A DNA stretch of 64,000 bases from Candidatus Manganitrophus morganii. GTDB lineage: Bacteria; Nitrospirota; Nitrospiria; SBBL01; Manganitrophaceae. The stretch is from contig JAJHOH010000001.1 in the NCBI GenBank assembly GCA_021651055.1, positions 310,001 to 374,000 of the forward strand, given 5' to 3'. The notes under the pieces were generated by a model. It saw nothing but the letters and a program-made list of their open reading frames with translations, ran no database searches and was not told the DNA's origin. Shown one piece after another: positions 35,946 through 44,342 of the stretch. How positions within the stretch are numbered: the first letter of the stretch is position 1; every line of letters starts with the position of its first letter. Made by a program: the position numbers and the translations under genes.

Positions 35946-37235
35946 TTATCGCGTCAAATTCACCAGCTCCTGGAGGATCTCGTCGGTAATGGAGATCACG
36001 CGGGAATTGGCTTGGAATCCGCGCTGATATTCGATCATCTTCACGAACTGCCCCGCCAGATCGACGCTCGACAACTCCAGCGAGCTCGCCAGAATCCTTC
36101 CCATTCCGGCCGAATCGGGCGAGCCGAAAATCGGTTGTCCCGAATCGGAAGAGACGGCATAAAGATTATTTCCGAGCTTGACCAAGCCCTGGGGATTGTT
36201 AAATCGCCCGAGCGTGACCCCCCCGAGGGTCCGGCTCTTCCCGTTGGTGAAGAGCCCGGTGATCAGCCCCTCATTGTTGACGGAGACCCGCTGAAGCGAT
36301 CCGGAGGCATAGCCATCTTGCAATTGGTTGAGAACCCCCGAGTTCGATCCGAATTGGGTGAGCCCATTCAAACCGGTTCCGCCGTCCGTGGTAATGCTCT
36401 CCCCGAAACCAAAGTCGATGATCTGATTCTGCGTCGCCCCGCCGGAAAAGTCGAAGCCGCCGGTCGGATAGGTAATGACGCTCTCCGTATCGAGCTCTCC
36501 GGCGGTGGTGAAGGTCAACGTTCCCTGCGCCTGGATCTCCGTGACGCCGCTGGTCGCGTCCGCCCCCTCGACAACCGCGAACCACTGCCAGGTGTTTCCG
36601 CCTGGGGCCGTCGCGCTCTTTCTAAAGAAAACCGAGACGAGGTGGCTGTTTCCGAGGGAGTCGAACATCGACAAACTGGTCGAGAAATTCGAGGTCCCCG
36701 TCGGATCGGTCACATCAAAAGCGGCTGGAATGGTCGCCCTGGAATCGATATTCGCCACCACATCCATCCGGGTGGTCGCCTGCGGCGGAAAAGAAGTGGA
36801 CGCCACATTGAGATTGCCGATCTGTCCGGTCAGAGCGCCGGTCGGGTCGGCTTGATAGCCTTGAAGCAACAGGCCTTCCGGATTGGCGATGAGTCCGTCC
36901 TGGTCCACACTGAAAAGGCCGGCGCGGGTATACGACTCCGTTCCCTCCGGCGTTCTCAAGAGAAAAAACCCGTCTCCCTCGAGCGCCATGTCGAGTCCGT
37001 TTCCGGTTGTCTCGAACGATCCTTGGGTGAATTGCGTCCGGATGCCGCTGACGAAAACGCCATGCCCGATTTGATTGCCGGCGGAGCCTTCCCCGATAAT
37101 ATCGGAAAACGCCACGCTGCTGTCCTTAAAACCGATGGTTGCCATGTTCGCGATATTGTTGCTGATAACGGAAAGCCCGTTACCGAATGCGTTGATCCCG
37201 CTGACACTTGAAAAAAGCGAAGTTAAAATCGCCAT
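35946..37235 (-). CDS. flgE: Flagellar hook protein FlgE
   Basis: 429 residues. N-terminal rod/hook signature (FGNGLSVISNNIANMATIGFKDS), variable middle with hook-type repeats (TGTSNFSTSLSMFDSLGNSH), and C-terminal helix (SVDLAGQFVKMIEYQRGFQANSRVI). Exported and polymerised into the hook. Third gene of the fliK-flgD-flgE operon, 23 bp after flgD. Confidence 0.96.
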   Translation of the reverse strand: MAILTSLFSSVSGINAFGNGLSVISNNIANMATIGFKDSSVAFSDIIGEGSAGNQIGHGVFVSGIRTQFTQGSFETTGNGLDMALEGDGFFLLRTPEGTESYTRAGLFSVDQDGLIANPEGLLLQGYQADPTGALTGQIGNLNVASTSFPPQATTRMDVVANIDSRATIPAAFDVTDPTGTSNFSTSLSMFDSLGNSHLVSVFFRKSATAPGGNTWQWFAVVEGADATSGVTEIQAQGTLTFTTAGELDTESVITYPTGGFDFSGGATQNQIIDFGFGESITTDGGTGLNGLTQFGSNSGVLNQLQDGYASGSLQRVSVNNEGLITGLFTNGKSRTLGGVTLGRFNNPQGLVKLGNNLYAVSSDSGQPIFGSPDSAGMGRILASSLELSSVDLAGQFVKMIEYQRGFQANSRVISITDEILQELVNLTR

Positions 37236-37258
37236 CTGATCTTCCCTCCCTGTTTATC

Positions 37259-37867
37259 TTATTGATGGATCCGCAATACGCCCGATGCCGGAACCCGTGC
37301 GCCGTTGACCATGAGATAAGCGATGCTGTTCTCAAAGGTCACGCCGGTCACCCGTCCTTGCGTGTAGGTTTGCGCCCGAACAGGCGCCCCGGTGACATCC
37401 ACCGCGGAAACGTCATAGGTGTACGTCCCCTCCGGCAAGTTGTTTCCATGTTCATCCAAGCCGTTCCAGGTCACATTCCGCATTCCCGCCGGCTGGACTC
37501 CTGCGCGAATGTTCCGAACGACATTCCCCGTCTCATCCGAGATTTGAATCATCACCTCCCTGGCGTCCCCTTCCAATTGATAGTTCAATGTCGCGGGGAC
37601 ATCCTCCCGCAGAGGAAAGCTCCTCCCCTCGACCTGAACGTCTTTTCCGATCAAGCCGGCCGCGTTGTAATTGTTCATGGAGGCCATGTATTGCGTGAGC
37701 GTTCCCAAGGTTTTGTCCATATTCACCGACTTTTCCACCTGAGTGAATTGAGCCAGCTGCGTAACAAACTGCATGCTGTCCATCGGTTGGAGCGGGTCCT
37801 GGTATTGTAATTGGACCGATAGTAAATTCAAAAAAGTATCTGCGCCTAATTGACCGATTGCATCCAT
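37259..37867 (-). CDS. flgD: Hook-cap protein FlgD
   Basis: 202 residues. N-terminal export region (LGADTFLNLLSVQLQYQDPLQPMDS, FVTQLAQFTQVEKS), then the FlgD Ig-like/tudor part (RNVTWNGLDEHGNNLPEGTYTY). Needed for hook assembly and discarded afterwards. It lies between fliK and flgE, as is common. Confidence 0.95.
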   Translation of the reverse strand: MDAIGQLGADTFLNLLSVQLQYQDPLQPMDSMQFVTQLAQFTQVEKSVNMDKTLGTLTQYMASMNNYNAAGLIGKDVQVEGRSFPLREDVPATLNYQLEGDAREVMIQISDETGNVVRNIRAGVQPAGMRNVTWNGLDEHGNNLPEGTYTYDVSAVDVTGAPVRAQTYTQGRVTGVTFENSIAYLMVNGARVPASGVLRIHQ

Positions 37868-37924
37868 CTATCGTCTCCTCCACAAAAATGCGATTTGACT
37901 CCGGCGAGAAGATCGGTGCCCGCC

Positions 37925-39427
37925 TTATACGTAAATACTAATCGCGCTCCAAGCCCCCTCCTTCATCCACCGCTGCTCGGGAGAAATCTCCCCCTCTTCA
38001 GCCGGCAGCAGAGAGGATTGCGAAACGTAATAGGGAGCGTCCGTTCCCTGTTTTCGCAGGTGATCTTCCCAGCCGAGGGCGGCCTGGCCGGGATCGCCGA
38101 TGCTGACCGAGAACCGATCGATTTTCATCCCCTGTTCGGCCAGCGTTCCCCTCAGCAATTCCTGATTCCCCTCCAGGAGTTCCTTCACGAAAGGATGTTT
38201 TGTCACGATCTCGGCGACGATCCCCTCTTGATGCATTGAGATATCGATTTGAAGCTCACCGAGCCTCTCCGGTTCCAATTGAAGGCGGAAGGAAGGTTCG
38301 TTCTTAAAGTGGGATAAGCTCCACTTTTCGGATATTTGATGGAGAAGGTGTCTCTCCTCAGGCATTCCGGACAAGGTATCGCCCGTTATATTTGACTGAA
38401 TTGGATTGGACGATCCTATCTCCCTCTTCATGAAGTCATCTTTTAGGCGGGAGGGACCGATATCGGATGCGCTCATTCCAGCCGTTTCATTGGCAACCAT
38501 CTCCATCGGGTTTGGCCGTTCCGATCCAGTTCTCCCCCCGGCTTCTTCAGAGTTATTTTGATCGCCACCGGCGAGGACAGAAAGAACGGATTTCTCTTTT
38601 TCGATCCCACCGATTGCTTCGGTCTCGAAAAAGCTTGTCTCACTGGATTCATTTCCCTTGGGTCGTACGTTGGAAGAAGCGATTCGATCTGGATTCTCTC
38701 CCGCTTTTTGATGAAGACCCTTTTCCGGCAAGGTCATCGGACGGAGCGGATCATGGGAAGCGATCGGCTCCGTTCCTTTAACCGGCTCCGTTCCTTTAAA
38801 AGGTCCTGTCCCCTGAAGTTCTTTCTCTCCTTGCGGAGCGGGCTCCCCTGTTAAGCCTCCCTGTTCGGGAAATATTCCGACCTCCGTTTCCAGATCTGTG
38901 GAAACGATCGGGCCGGGTGTAGCCGCTTCTGCAATCGGCAGATCTGGTTTCGAAAACAAACGGACCTGTGGGCCGTTTCCCCGTGTCTGTTCCGGTCCAT
39001 CCGGTTGTGCCTCTCTCCCCGGAGAAGCGAGCGGAAGGGATGAAGATCCTTCCGGCGGAGGACCCTGTACAAGTCCAACTTGTAACGGAGTCAGCCCGGC
39101 AGGAGGATTGAGCGTCGAATCGATCGGAGAGGCCCCCCCTTCGGTTCCTTCCTCTCCCTCATCGAGAACGCCGATACGGACAATCTGGTTCCCGTCCAGC
39201 AAGGAGCGTCCGAGAAATGCCAATAAGGGATGGCCCTCCTCCGTCAAGGAAGCGAGAAGACCTTCCGCATTGGGGGTCCCGACGGCCCTCGTTTCGGCCG
39301 CAAGCCCATTCAGGACCTTCAGGAATCCTTCCGGGCTCTCTCCTTGTTTCGAAGCGAGCTTTTCGCCCTGAGATCCCGCGGCGGGTGCGAGGCCGTTGAT
39401 CGATTGCAGATCGAGTAGATCACTCAT
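37925..39427 (-). CDS. fliK: Flagellar hook-length control protein FliK
   Basis: 500 residues from the ATG at 39427. A longer GTG reading to 39529 would begin upstream of the sigma-54 promoter at 39482-39497 and so cannot be made from that transcript. Long disordered Gly/Pro/Glu-rich ruler region with internal GTEP/KGTEP repeats; C-terminal export-switch domain (FRLQLEPERLGELQIDISMH, LLEGNQELLRGTLAEQGM). Sets hook length and triggers the FlhB switch. First gene of its operon. Confidence 0.9.
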   Translation of the reverse strand: MSDLLDLQSINGLAPAAGSQGEKLASKQGESPEGFLKVLNGLAAETRAVGTPNAEGLLASLTEEGHPLLAFLGRSLLDGNQIVRIGVLDEGEEGTEGGASPIDSTLNPPAGLTPLQVGLVQGPPPEGSSSLPLASPGREAQPDGPEQTRGNGPQVRLFSKPDLPIAEAATPGPIVSTDLETEVGIFPEQGGLTGEPAPQGEKELQGTGPFKGTEPVKGTEPIASHDPLRPMTLPEKGLHQKAGENPDRIASSNVRPKGNESSETSFFETEAIGGIEKEKSVLSVLAGGDQNNSEEAGGRTGSERPNPMEMVANETAGMSASDIGPSRLKDDFMKREIGSSNPIQSNITGDTLSGMPEERHLLHQISEKWSLSHFKNEPSFRLQLEPERLGELQIDISMHQEGIVAEIVTKHPFVKELLEGNQELLRGTLAEQGMKIDRFSVSIGDPGQAALGWEDHLRKQGTDAPYYVSQSSLLPAEEGEISPEQRWMKEGAWSAISIYV

Positions 39428-39481
39428 CGCTTGTTTTCCGGTTGAACGTTGGGGCTGCCGTTTGTCATCGGGTTCGGATAG

Positions 39482-39497
39482 AGCAAGATGCGTACCA
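39482..39497 (-). promoter_or_regulatory. Sigma-54 (-24/-12) promoter for fliK-flgD-flgE
   Basis: Minus strand TGGTACG-N4-TTGCT with GG (39496-39495) and GC (39484-39483) 10 nt apart. Predicted start near 39471, about 44 nt before the fliK ATG. Confidence 0.85.
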
Positions 39498-39609
39498 GCA
39501 TGATTTCCGGAATTTTGTACCGTTTTCACCGAAACGCCGCCTCTTTTTCCGGACCTCTTTGCCTACCGGTGGGAATTTTCTGCCGGGAAGGGTCGGCGAG
39601 AAATCATCA

Positions 39610-39623
39610 GTCAAATCGTTGAC
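39610..39623. promoter_or_regulatory. FleQ-box-like palindrome shared by fliK and the fleQ-like gene
   Basis: Perfect GTCAA-ATCG-TTGAC. Centred about 134 bp upstream of the fliK -12 element on one side, and overlapping the -35 hexamer (39619-39624) of the divergent activator gene on the other. This layout fits activation of fliK and self-repression of the activator. Confidence 0.75.
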
Positions 39624-39646
39624 AGATGGAAAAAGTCTGTTATGCT
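39619..39646 (+). promoter_or_regulatory. Sigma-70 promoter for the FleQ-like activator gene
   Basis: TTGACA (39619-39624), 16-nt spacer, TATGCT (39641-39646). Predicted start near 39653, giving a leader of about 50 nt. Consensus -35 and four of six matches at -10. A housekeeping promoter suits the top of the flagellar hierarchy. Confidence 0.8.
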
Positions 39647-39703
39647 CTGACTATCCCCTTCTCGGAATATTCCATTTTAGAAATAACGTGATCGGAGAAC
39701 GCT

Positions 39704-41140
39704 ATGAGCGGTGACCGGATTCTTGTTGTCGAAGACGATCCTTCCGTCCGGACGGTGTTGTCAGAACTTTTGGAGCGAACGGGATATCGGGTTGAAACCG
39801 CCGCGGACGGCGCCGAAGCGCTCGCCTTGGCAAAGAATATCTCTTTCCAACTCCACCTGATCGATTACGAGCTCCCGGGCATGAACGGGATCGACCTCAT
39901 GAGGGAGATCAAACGGGTCCACTCGCATGCGGTTTGCATCCTCCTTACCGGCTTTGGGACCATTGAGCTTTCGGTGAAGGCGATGAAGTCGGGCGCATTC
40001 GACTTTGTTTCAAAACCGTTTCAGGTCGACGTCGTCCTGGGTCTCTTGAAAAACGCATTGGAATATCATCGTCTCAAACATGAGAACCTCTTATTGCAAA
40101 AAATGGTTCGCGAAAAATATCAATTTGAAAATATGGTCGGACAAAGCCCCCTCATGCAAGGGGTTTACGAATTGATCGAGCGTGTGGCCGACAGCGACAG
40201 CACCATCCTTATCCAAGGTGAAAGCGGAACGGGGAAAGAGGTCGTCGCAAAAACGATTCATTTTAACAGCCCGCGACGAGACAAGCCGTTGATTCCGGTG
40301 AACTGCGGCGCCATTCCGGAAGCGCTTCTGGAAAGCGAGCTCTTCGGTCATGAAAAGGGGGCTTTCACCGGCGCCGTCACCTCCCGGATCGGCCGATTCG
40401 AGCTGGCCCACGGGGGAACCCTCTTTCTGGACGAGATCAGCGAGCTCCCGCTCCCCTTGCAGGTAAAACTGCTCCGCGTGTTGCAGGAACGCTCCTTCGA
40501 ACGGGTCGGCGGAAACAAAACGATCCACGTCGACGTCCGCATCATCGCCGCCACCAATCAAGACCTCGAACAGGCCGTTGATGAAAAGCGCTTCCGGAAA
40601 GATCTCTTCTACCGGCTGAACGTCATTCCGATGATGATCCCTCCTCTTCGCGAGAGGAAGGAGGATGTTCCCCTGCTGATCGACCACTTCATCAGCCGCT
40701 TTAACGAGAAAAAGCAGCGTAAGATCCAGGGCGTCGTGCCCGATGCGGAGAAGCTCCTATTGGAATATCCCTGGCCGGGAAACATTCGGGAGCTTGAGAA
40801 TCTCATCGAGCGGCTGGTGACCCTGAAACAGGAGGGGTTCATCCAGCCGTCGGATCTGCCCGACAAGCTCACCAAATCTCACGAGCGTCGGCTCCTCTTT
40901 CAATTCGAGCTTCCCGAAGAAGGGGCCAATTTTTCAGAACTGGTCTCCGAATTTGAAAACCAGCTCCTACAGCAAGCACTGTCGAAGGCCAATGGCGTCA
41001 AGAATCGCGCCGCCCAGCTTTTGAAGATGAACCGGACCACCCTCGTCGAAAAACTCAAGCGGCGCTGGGCACATCCCACTCCCTCTCCCGCCGATACCGG
41101 AGCAAACCGGGAACCGCTTCCCGCCGCGAATACGGACTGA
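39704..41140 (+). CDS. Sigma-54-dependent flagellar master activator, FleQ/FlrA-like, with intact receiver
   Basis: 478 residues. Receiver domain with Glu10-Asp11-Asp12, phospho-acceptor Asp54, Thr82 and Lys104 (VSKPF). AAA+ domain with [18 protein letters not shown] (sigma-54 contact loop) and a Walker [11 protein letters not shown]-terminal Fis-type helix-turn-helix with [13 protein letters not shown], which resembles FleQ. Unlike Pseudomonas FleQ, the receiver looks competent for phosphorylation, so it could also be called NtrC-type. Its place next to fliK and the palindromes near all four sigma-54 promoters support a master role. GGAG precedes the ATG. Confidence 0.88.
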   Translation: MSGDRILVVEDDPSVRTVLSELLERTGYRVETAADGAEALALAKNISFQLHLIDYELPGMNGIDLMREIKRVHSHAVCILLTGFGTIELSVKAMKSGAFDFVSKPFQVDVVLGLLKNALEYHRLKHENLLLQKMVREKYQFENMVGQSPLMQGVYELIERVADSDSTILIQGESGTGKEVVAKTIHFNSPRRDKPLIPVNCGAIPEALLESELFGHEKGAFTGAVTSRIGRFELAHGGTLFLDEISELPLPLQVKLLRVLQERSFERVGGNKTIHVDVRIIAATNQDLEQAVDEKRFRKDLFYRLNVIPMMIPPLRERKEDVPLLIDHFISRFNEKKQRKIQGVVPDAEKLLLEYPWPGNIRELENLIERLVTLKQEGFIQPSDLPDKLTKSHERRLLFQFELPEEGANFSELVSEFENQLLQQALSKANGVKNRAAQLLKMNRTTLVEKLKRRWAHPTPSPADTGANREPLPAANTD

Positions 41141-41189
41141 CCGGCGGGGGCCGAATCGTTTCTTCTCGACGATATTCTTGACTCTTCCT

Positions 41190-41203
41190 GTCAACCTGTT
41201 GAC
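41190..41203. promoter_or_regulatory. FleQ-box-like palindrome upstream of the flgB operon promoter
   Basis: Perfect GTCAA-CCTG-TTGAC, centred about 136 bp upstream of the -12 element at 41332-41333. Almost the same spacing as for fliK. Confidence 0.75.
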
Positions 41204-41316
41204 GGCCCTTTCCTCTCCCTCTCTTTCATTCACCTTCATTCACCTTTTTCCATCCCCTTTAAAACCATTTCATCCCTTCACCCATCGCTTGATCGGACCC
41301 AAGATTCTCCGGCTGG

Positions 41317-41334
41317 ATCGGCACCCTTCTTGCT
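41317..41334 (+). promoter_or_regulatory. Sigma-54 (-24/-12) promoter for the TPR-flrBC-flgBC-fliEFGHIJ operon
   Basis: CGGCACC-N4-TTGCT with GG (41320-41321) and GC (41332-41333) 10 nt apart. Predicted start near 41345, so the upstream methionine at 41330 of the long open frame is excluded and the TPR gene starts at 41378. Confidence 0.82.
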
Positions 41335-41377
41335 TATACCGGATTGGGGTCAAACCATTCATTACTATTGGATTGCA

Positions 41378-43444
41378 ATGAAACGCGTGGTTTTCATCAT
41401 ACTCCTGTTGAACTCGATCGTTTTAGCGCCGGACATCCGGGCGGAGGACCGGGACCTTCCCCTCTTCCCGGAAAACCATTCGGCCGAAGGCGCCGATCCC
41501 TTTAAAGCGATTTTGCAAGCATATCAAGAGGGTCAATTTGCCCTCGCCCTTTCGGAAACAGATCGCCTCTTGCAGCAGGTCCCAAAAGGACCTCTCTCCG
41601 AAACGGCTTCTTTTCTCCGTGGAGATCTCCATTTGAAATGGGCCGAGACGGGAGGGGCTCACCATCTCGATGATGCGCTGGCCGCCTTTAAAGAGGCGCA
41701 GCTGATGCACCCTGACTCGGAAAATGCCGTCCGCAGCTTCTGGAGAATGGGTCAAGTCTATGAAAAAATTGGGTTCTATTATGAAGCAATCGGGAGCTTC
41801 AAGAGGATCCTCCTTCGGCATCCGAACAGCCGCTTCGCCCTGCTCGCCCGGATCGGAATCGCCGAAACCTACCGAGGGTGGAAAAAATGGAAGGAAGCGG
41901 CCGACGCATACGAACAGATCGACCTCCGTTCCCTCTCGCAAGAAGATCAAGTCTCGGTCCTGCTCGGTCATGCCGACAGTCTTTATCAGCAAGCCGACTT
42001 CAAAATCGCCTACCAGAAATATGAACGCGGAGACGCCTTATCGAGCCATCCGGGAAGAGCGATCTCACCGATCGTCTTGTTCCAACATGCCGAATCGGCT
42101 TATCGCACCGGCCACATGGGTCAAGCACGAAATCTCTTCACCAATCTCTTTAACATCTTTCCAACCCATTCCCTCGCTTCGATTGCCCTGGCAAGGACGG
42201 GAGACACCTGGCGGCGGGAAGGAAAGGTTGACGAAGCAGGCTTCATCTACGCACAAATACAATCCGCGCCGGCCGCCGATCCAAACAGCGGCCTCGAAAA
42301 AATAATGGCATCGATCGGTCAGCTCGCGATGCAGGAGTGCGCCGCCGCCGAACAAAAACGCCCTTCCCATTGTCAGGAGGAGAATCGCGAAGAAATTCGC
42401 CGGGCATTGGGGTTGATGGAAAACCAAGTGAAAACCGTGTTGCAGGCCGCGCCGCTCGACGGTTTCGCTCAAGAGGTGCTTCTGGAGGGGATCGAGCAAT
42501 TTCGAATTTACGGCTCGCACTCCGTCGCGCTGGAGCTGCAAAGCCGTTTTCTCACCCTTCTCCCCTCCTCCTTGTTCCGGCTCCGTCTGGTCGCTATCCA
42601 TCGCAAAACGATCGGCGAGGAGGTCGGCCGGCTTGCAAAGGAAGAAGATCATCTGAAGATCGTCGCCCTCTTTCACGCCCTCTCCTCCAATTTCACCCCG
42701 CCGATGCTGACCGGTCCGACCGGTCTTCAGGTCGGGAAAAGCCATGCCCGCCTCGGTCTTCATACACAAGCGATCGATCTCTATGCGCCGATTTCGGCAA
42801 GCCTATCGAGCCGATTCGCGGAGGAGGCCCTTTTCCTTCTCGGAAAAAGCTTGCTGGAAAAGGGAGAGTACCCCCAAGCGGAGCATAAAATGAATACCTT
42901 TCTCAAACGTTATCCGAAGAGCCGGCATCTTTCCGCTCTTCTCATCGATCTTGGAGCGGCCCTCGATCATCAAGGAAAACATCCTCGCGCGATTAAGATC
43001 TATGCCGAATGGCTTCTCAAAAATCCCAAACATGCAGACCAAGAGAAGGTTTCCCTCCTTCTCGCCAAGGCCTTCCGGAAGAAGGGTGATTATCGGAAAG
43101 AGGCCGCGATTTACCTAAAGTGGATCGATCACCGCCCGGAGAACGCGGTCGAGCTCTCATTCCCATTGGGGGACGCCTACTACCGGCTGCGGGAATATCA
43201 AAAGGCGATTCAAGCGTATCAAACGGCGCTGAAAGAAAAATCTGAAACCCCGCAGGGGGATTGGATTCACCTACAAATAGGGAAGAGTTACGCCGCCCTC
43301 GGCCAAAAAAACCGCGGACGCTCCCTTTTCGATCAGCTTGCCCGGAACGCGAAAGATCCGTTGGTCCGCCAGATGGCCGCGGAGGCCATGGCCACGTTAA
43401 ACTTGAGGTCCGCCATCGATGGCAATCGAAGAAAAAAAGGCTGA
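41378..43444 (+). CDS. Secreted TPR-repeat protein at head of the flagellar operon
   Basis: 688 residues. Signal peptide (RVVFIILLLNSIVLAPDIRA) then tandem tetratricopeptide-like helical repeats through most of the length (for example YEKIGFYYEAIGSFKRILLR, YYRLREYQKAIQAYQTALKE). No enzyme domain. Likely periplasmic scaffold. It is the first gene after the sigma-54 promoter, and its last codons overlap the FlrB-like kinase gene by 26 bp. It could serve flagellar assembly or feed a signal to the kinase, which has no sensor domain of its own. No ribosome-binding site is obvious. Not a named family that I can recognise. Confidence 0.75.
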   Translation: MKRVVFIILLLNSIVLAPDIRAEDRDLPLFPENHSAEGADPFKAILQAYQEGQFALALSETDRLLQQVPKGPLSETASFLRGDLHLKWAETGGAHHLDDALAAFKEAQLMHPDSENAVRSFWRMGQVYEKIGFYYEAIGSFKRILLRHPNSRFALLARIGIAETYRGWKKWKEAADAYEQIDLRSLSQEDQVSVLLGHADSLYQQADFKIAYQKYERGDALSSHPGRAISPIVLFQHAESAYRTGHMGQARNLFTNLFNIFPTHSLASIALARTGDTWRREGKVDEAGFIYAQIQSAPAADPNSGLEKIMASIGQLAMQECAAAEQKRPSHCQEENREEIRRALGLMENQVKTVLQAAPLDGFAQEVLLEGIEQFRIYGSHSVALELQSRFLTLLPSSLFRLRLVAIHRKTIGEEVGRLAKEEDHLKIVALFHALSSNFTPPMLTGPTGLQVGKSHARLGLHTQAIDLYAPISASLSSRFAEEALFLLGKSLLEKGEYPQAEHKMNTFLKRYPKSRHLSALLIDLGAALDHQGKHPRAIKIYAEWLLKNPKHADQEKVSLLLAKAFRKKGDYRKEAAIYLKWIDHRPENAVELSFPLGDAYYRLREYQKAIQAYQTALKEKSETPQGDWIHLQIGKSYAALGQKNRGRSLFDQLARNAKDPLVRQMAAEAMATLNLRSAIDGNRRKKG

Positions 43445-44342
43445 GCTTCTTCGGGAAGCGTTCAGTCGCTTTAATGAAACTTCCCTCGACCTGGAGAAAT
43501 ACTACCGTCTCCTTCAAGAACAGGTCGCACAACTCAAATCCGAGCTGGAGGCGAAGAATCGCGCGCTGGAGGAAAGCCTCCAGCAGAGGGAGGCGCTTCG
43601 GGAGCAGGCGGAGCGAAATCATCGCCTGGCCGCTGTCGGTGAAATGTCGGCCCGGATGGCGCATGAGTTGAGAAACCCCCTCGGCAGCATCGAGCTCTTC
43701 TCCTCTCTTTTGAAGAAAAGGGTGGCCGATCCCTCTTTGCGGCAATACGCCGATCACATCTCCGCCGCCGTCGGCGCGATGGATTATGCCCTCTCGAATC
43801 TTCTTCTCTTTACCCGAACACCGGCCCCTTTCTTCCGCAAGACCGACCTGCGGAGAATGATCGAAGAGGCACGGCTCTTTGCCCTTCCGCTGATCCGGCA
43901 AAATCGGATCGGCTGGATCGAATCGATCGAGACTCTTTCCGATCCGGTCCGGTGCGATGAAGATCTCCTGCGACAGATCCTCCTGAACCTGATCTTGAAC
44001 GCGGTCGAAGCGATGCCGCAGGGAGGCGAACTCCGCGTCACGGTCGCTCCTCAGGAAAGAGATGGACCGTCCGGCTCCGATCGAGGCGCCGTCATGCCGA
44101 ACGATGGGGTGAAGATCACGATCAGCGATACGGGAGACGGGATTCCGCCGGAAATTCTCCCCAAGATCTTCGATCCCTTTTTTACCACCAAGTCGAGAGG
44201 AACCGGTCTCGGACTGGCGATCGTTCATCACGCCGTGACCGCCTTGGGGGGAACGATTCAGGTTCAAAGCGAGATCAATCGAGGATCGACCTTTACGTTG
44301 ACCCTCCCGCCCCGACTTGATCTGACGGAGCCGATTGAATGA
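43419..44342 (+). CDS. FlrB/FleS-like flagellar histidine kinase without sensor domain
   Basis: 307 residues. The N-terminal 65 residues form a coiled coil ([20 protein letters not shown]); His82 lies in [17 protein letters not shown]; the ATPase domain has [21 protein letters not shown] and [11 protein letters not shown]. No PAS or membrane segment. The [11 protein letters not shown] stretch is typical of the FlrB/FleS flagellar kinases. Partner of the next gene (ATGA overlap). Signal unknown. Confidence 0.85.
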   Translation: MAIEEKKAELLREAFSRFNETSLDLEKYYRLLQEQVAQLKSELEAKNRALEESLQQREALREQAERNHRLAAVGEMSARMAHELRNPLGSIELFSSLLKKRVADPSLRQYADHISAAVGAMDYALSNLLLFTRTPAPFFRKTDLRRMIEEARLFALPLIRQNRIGWIESIETLSDPVRCDEDLLRQILLNLILNAVEAMPQGGELRVTVAPQERDGPSGSDRGAVMPNDGVKITISDTGDGIPPEILPKIFDPFFTTKSRGTGLGLAIVHHAVTALGGTIQVQSEINRGSTFTLTLPPRLDLTEPIE

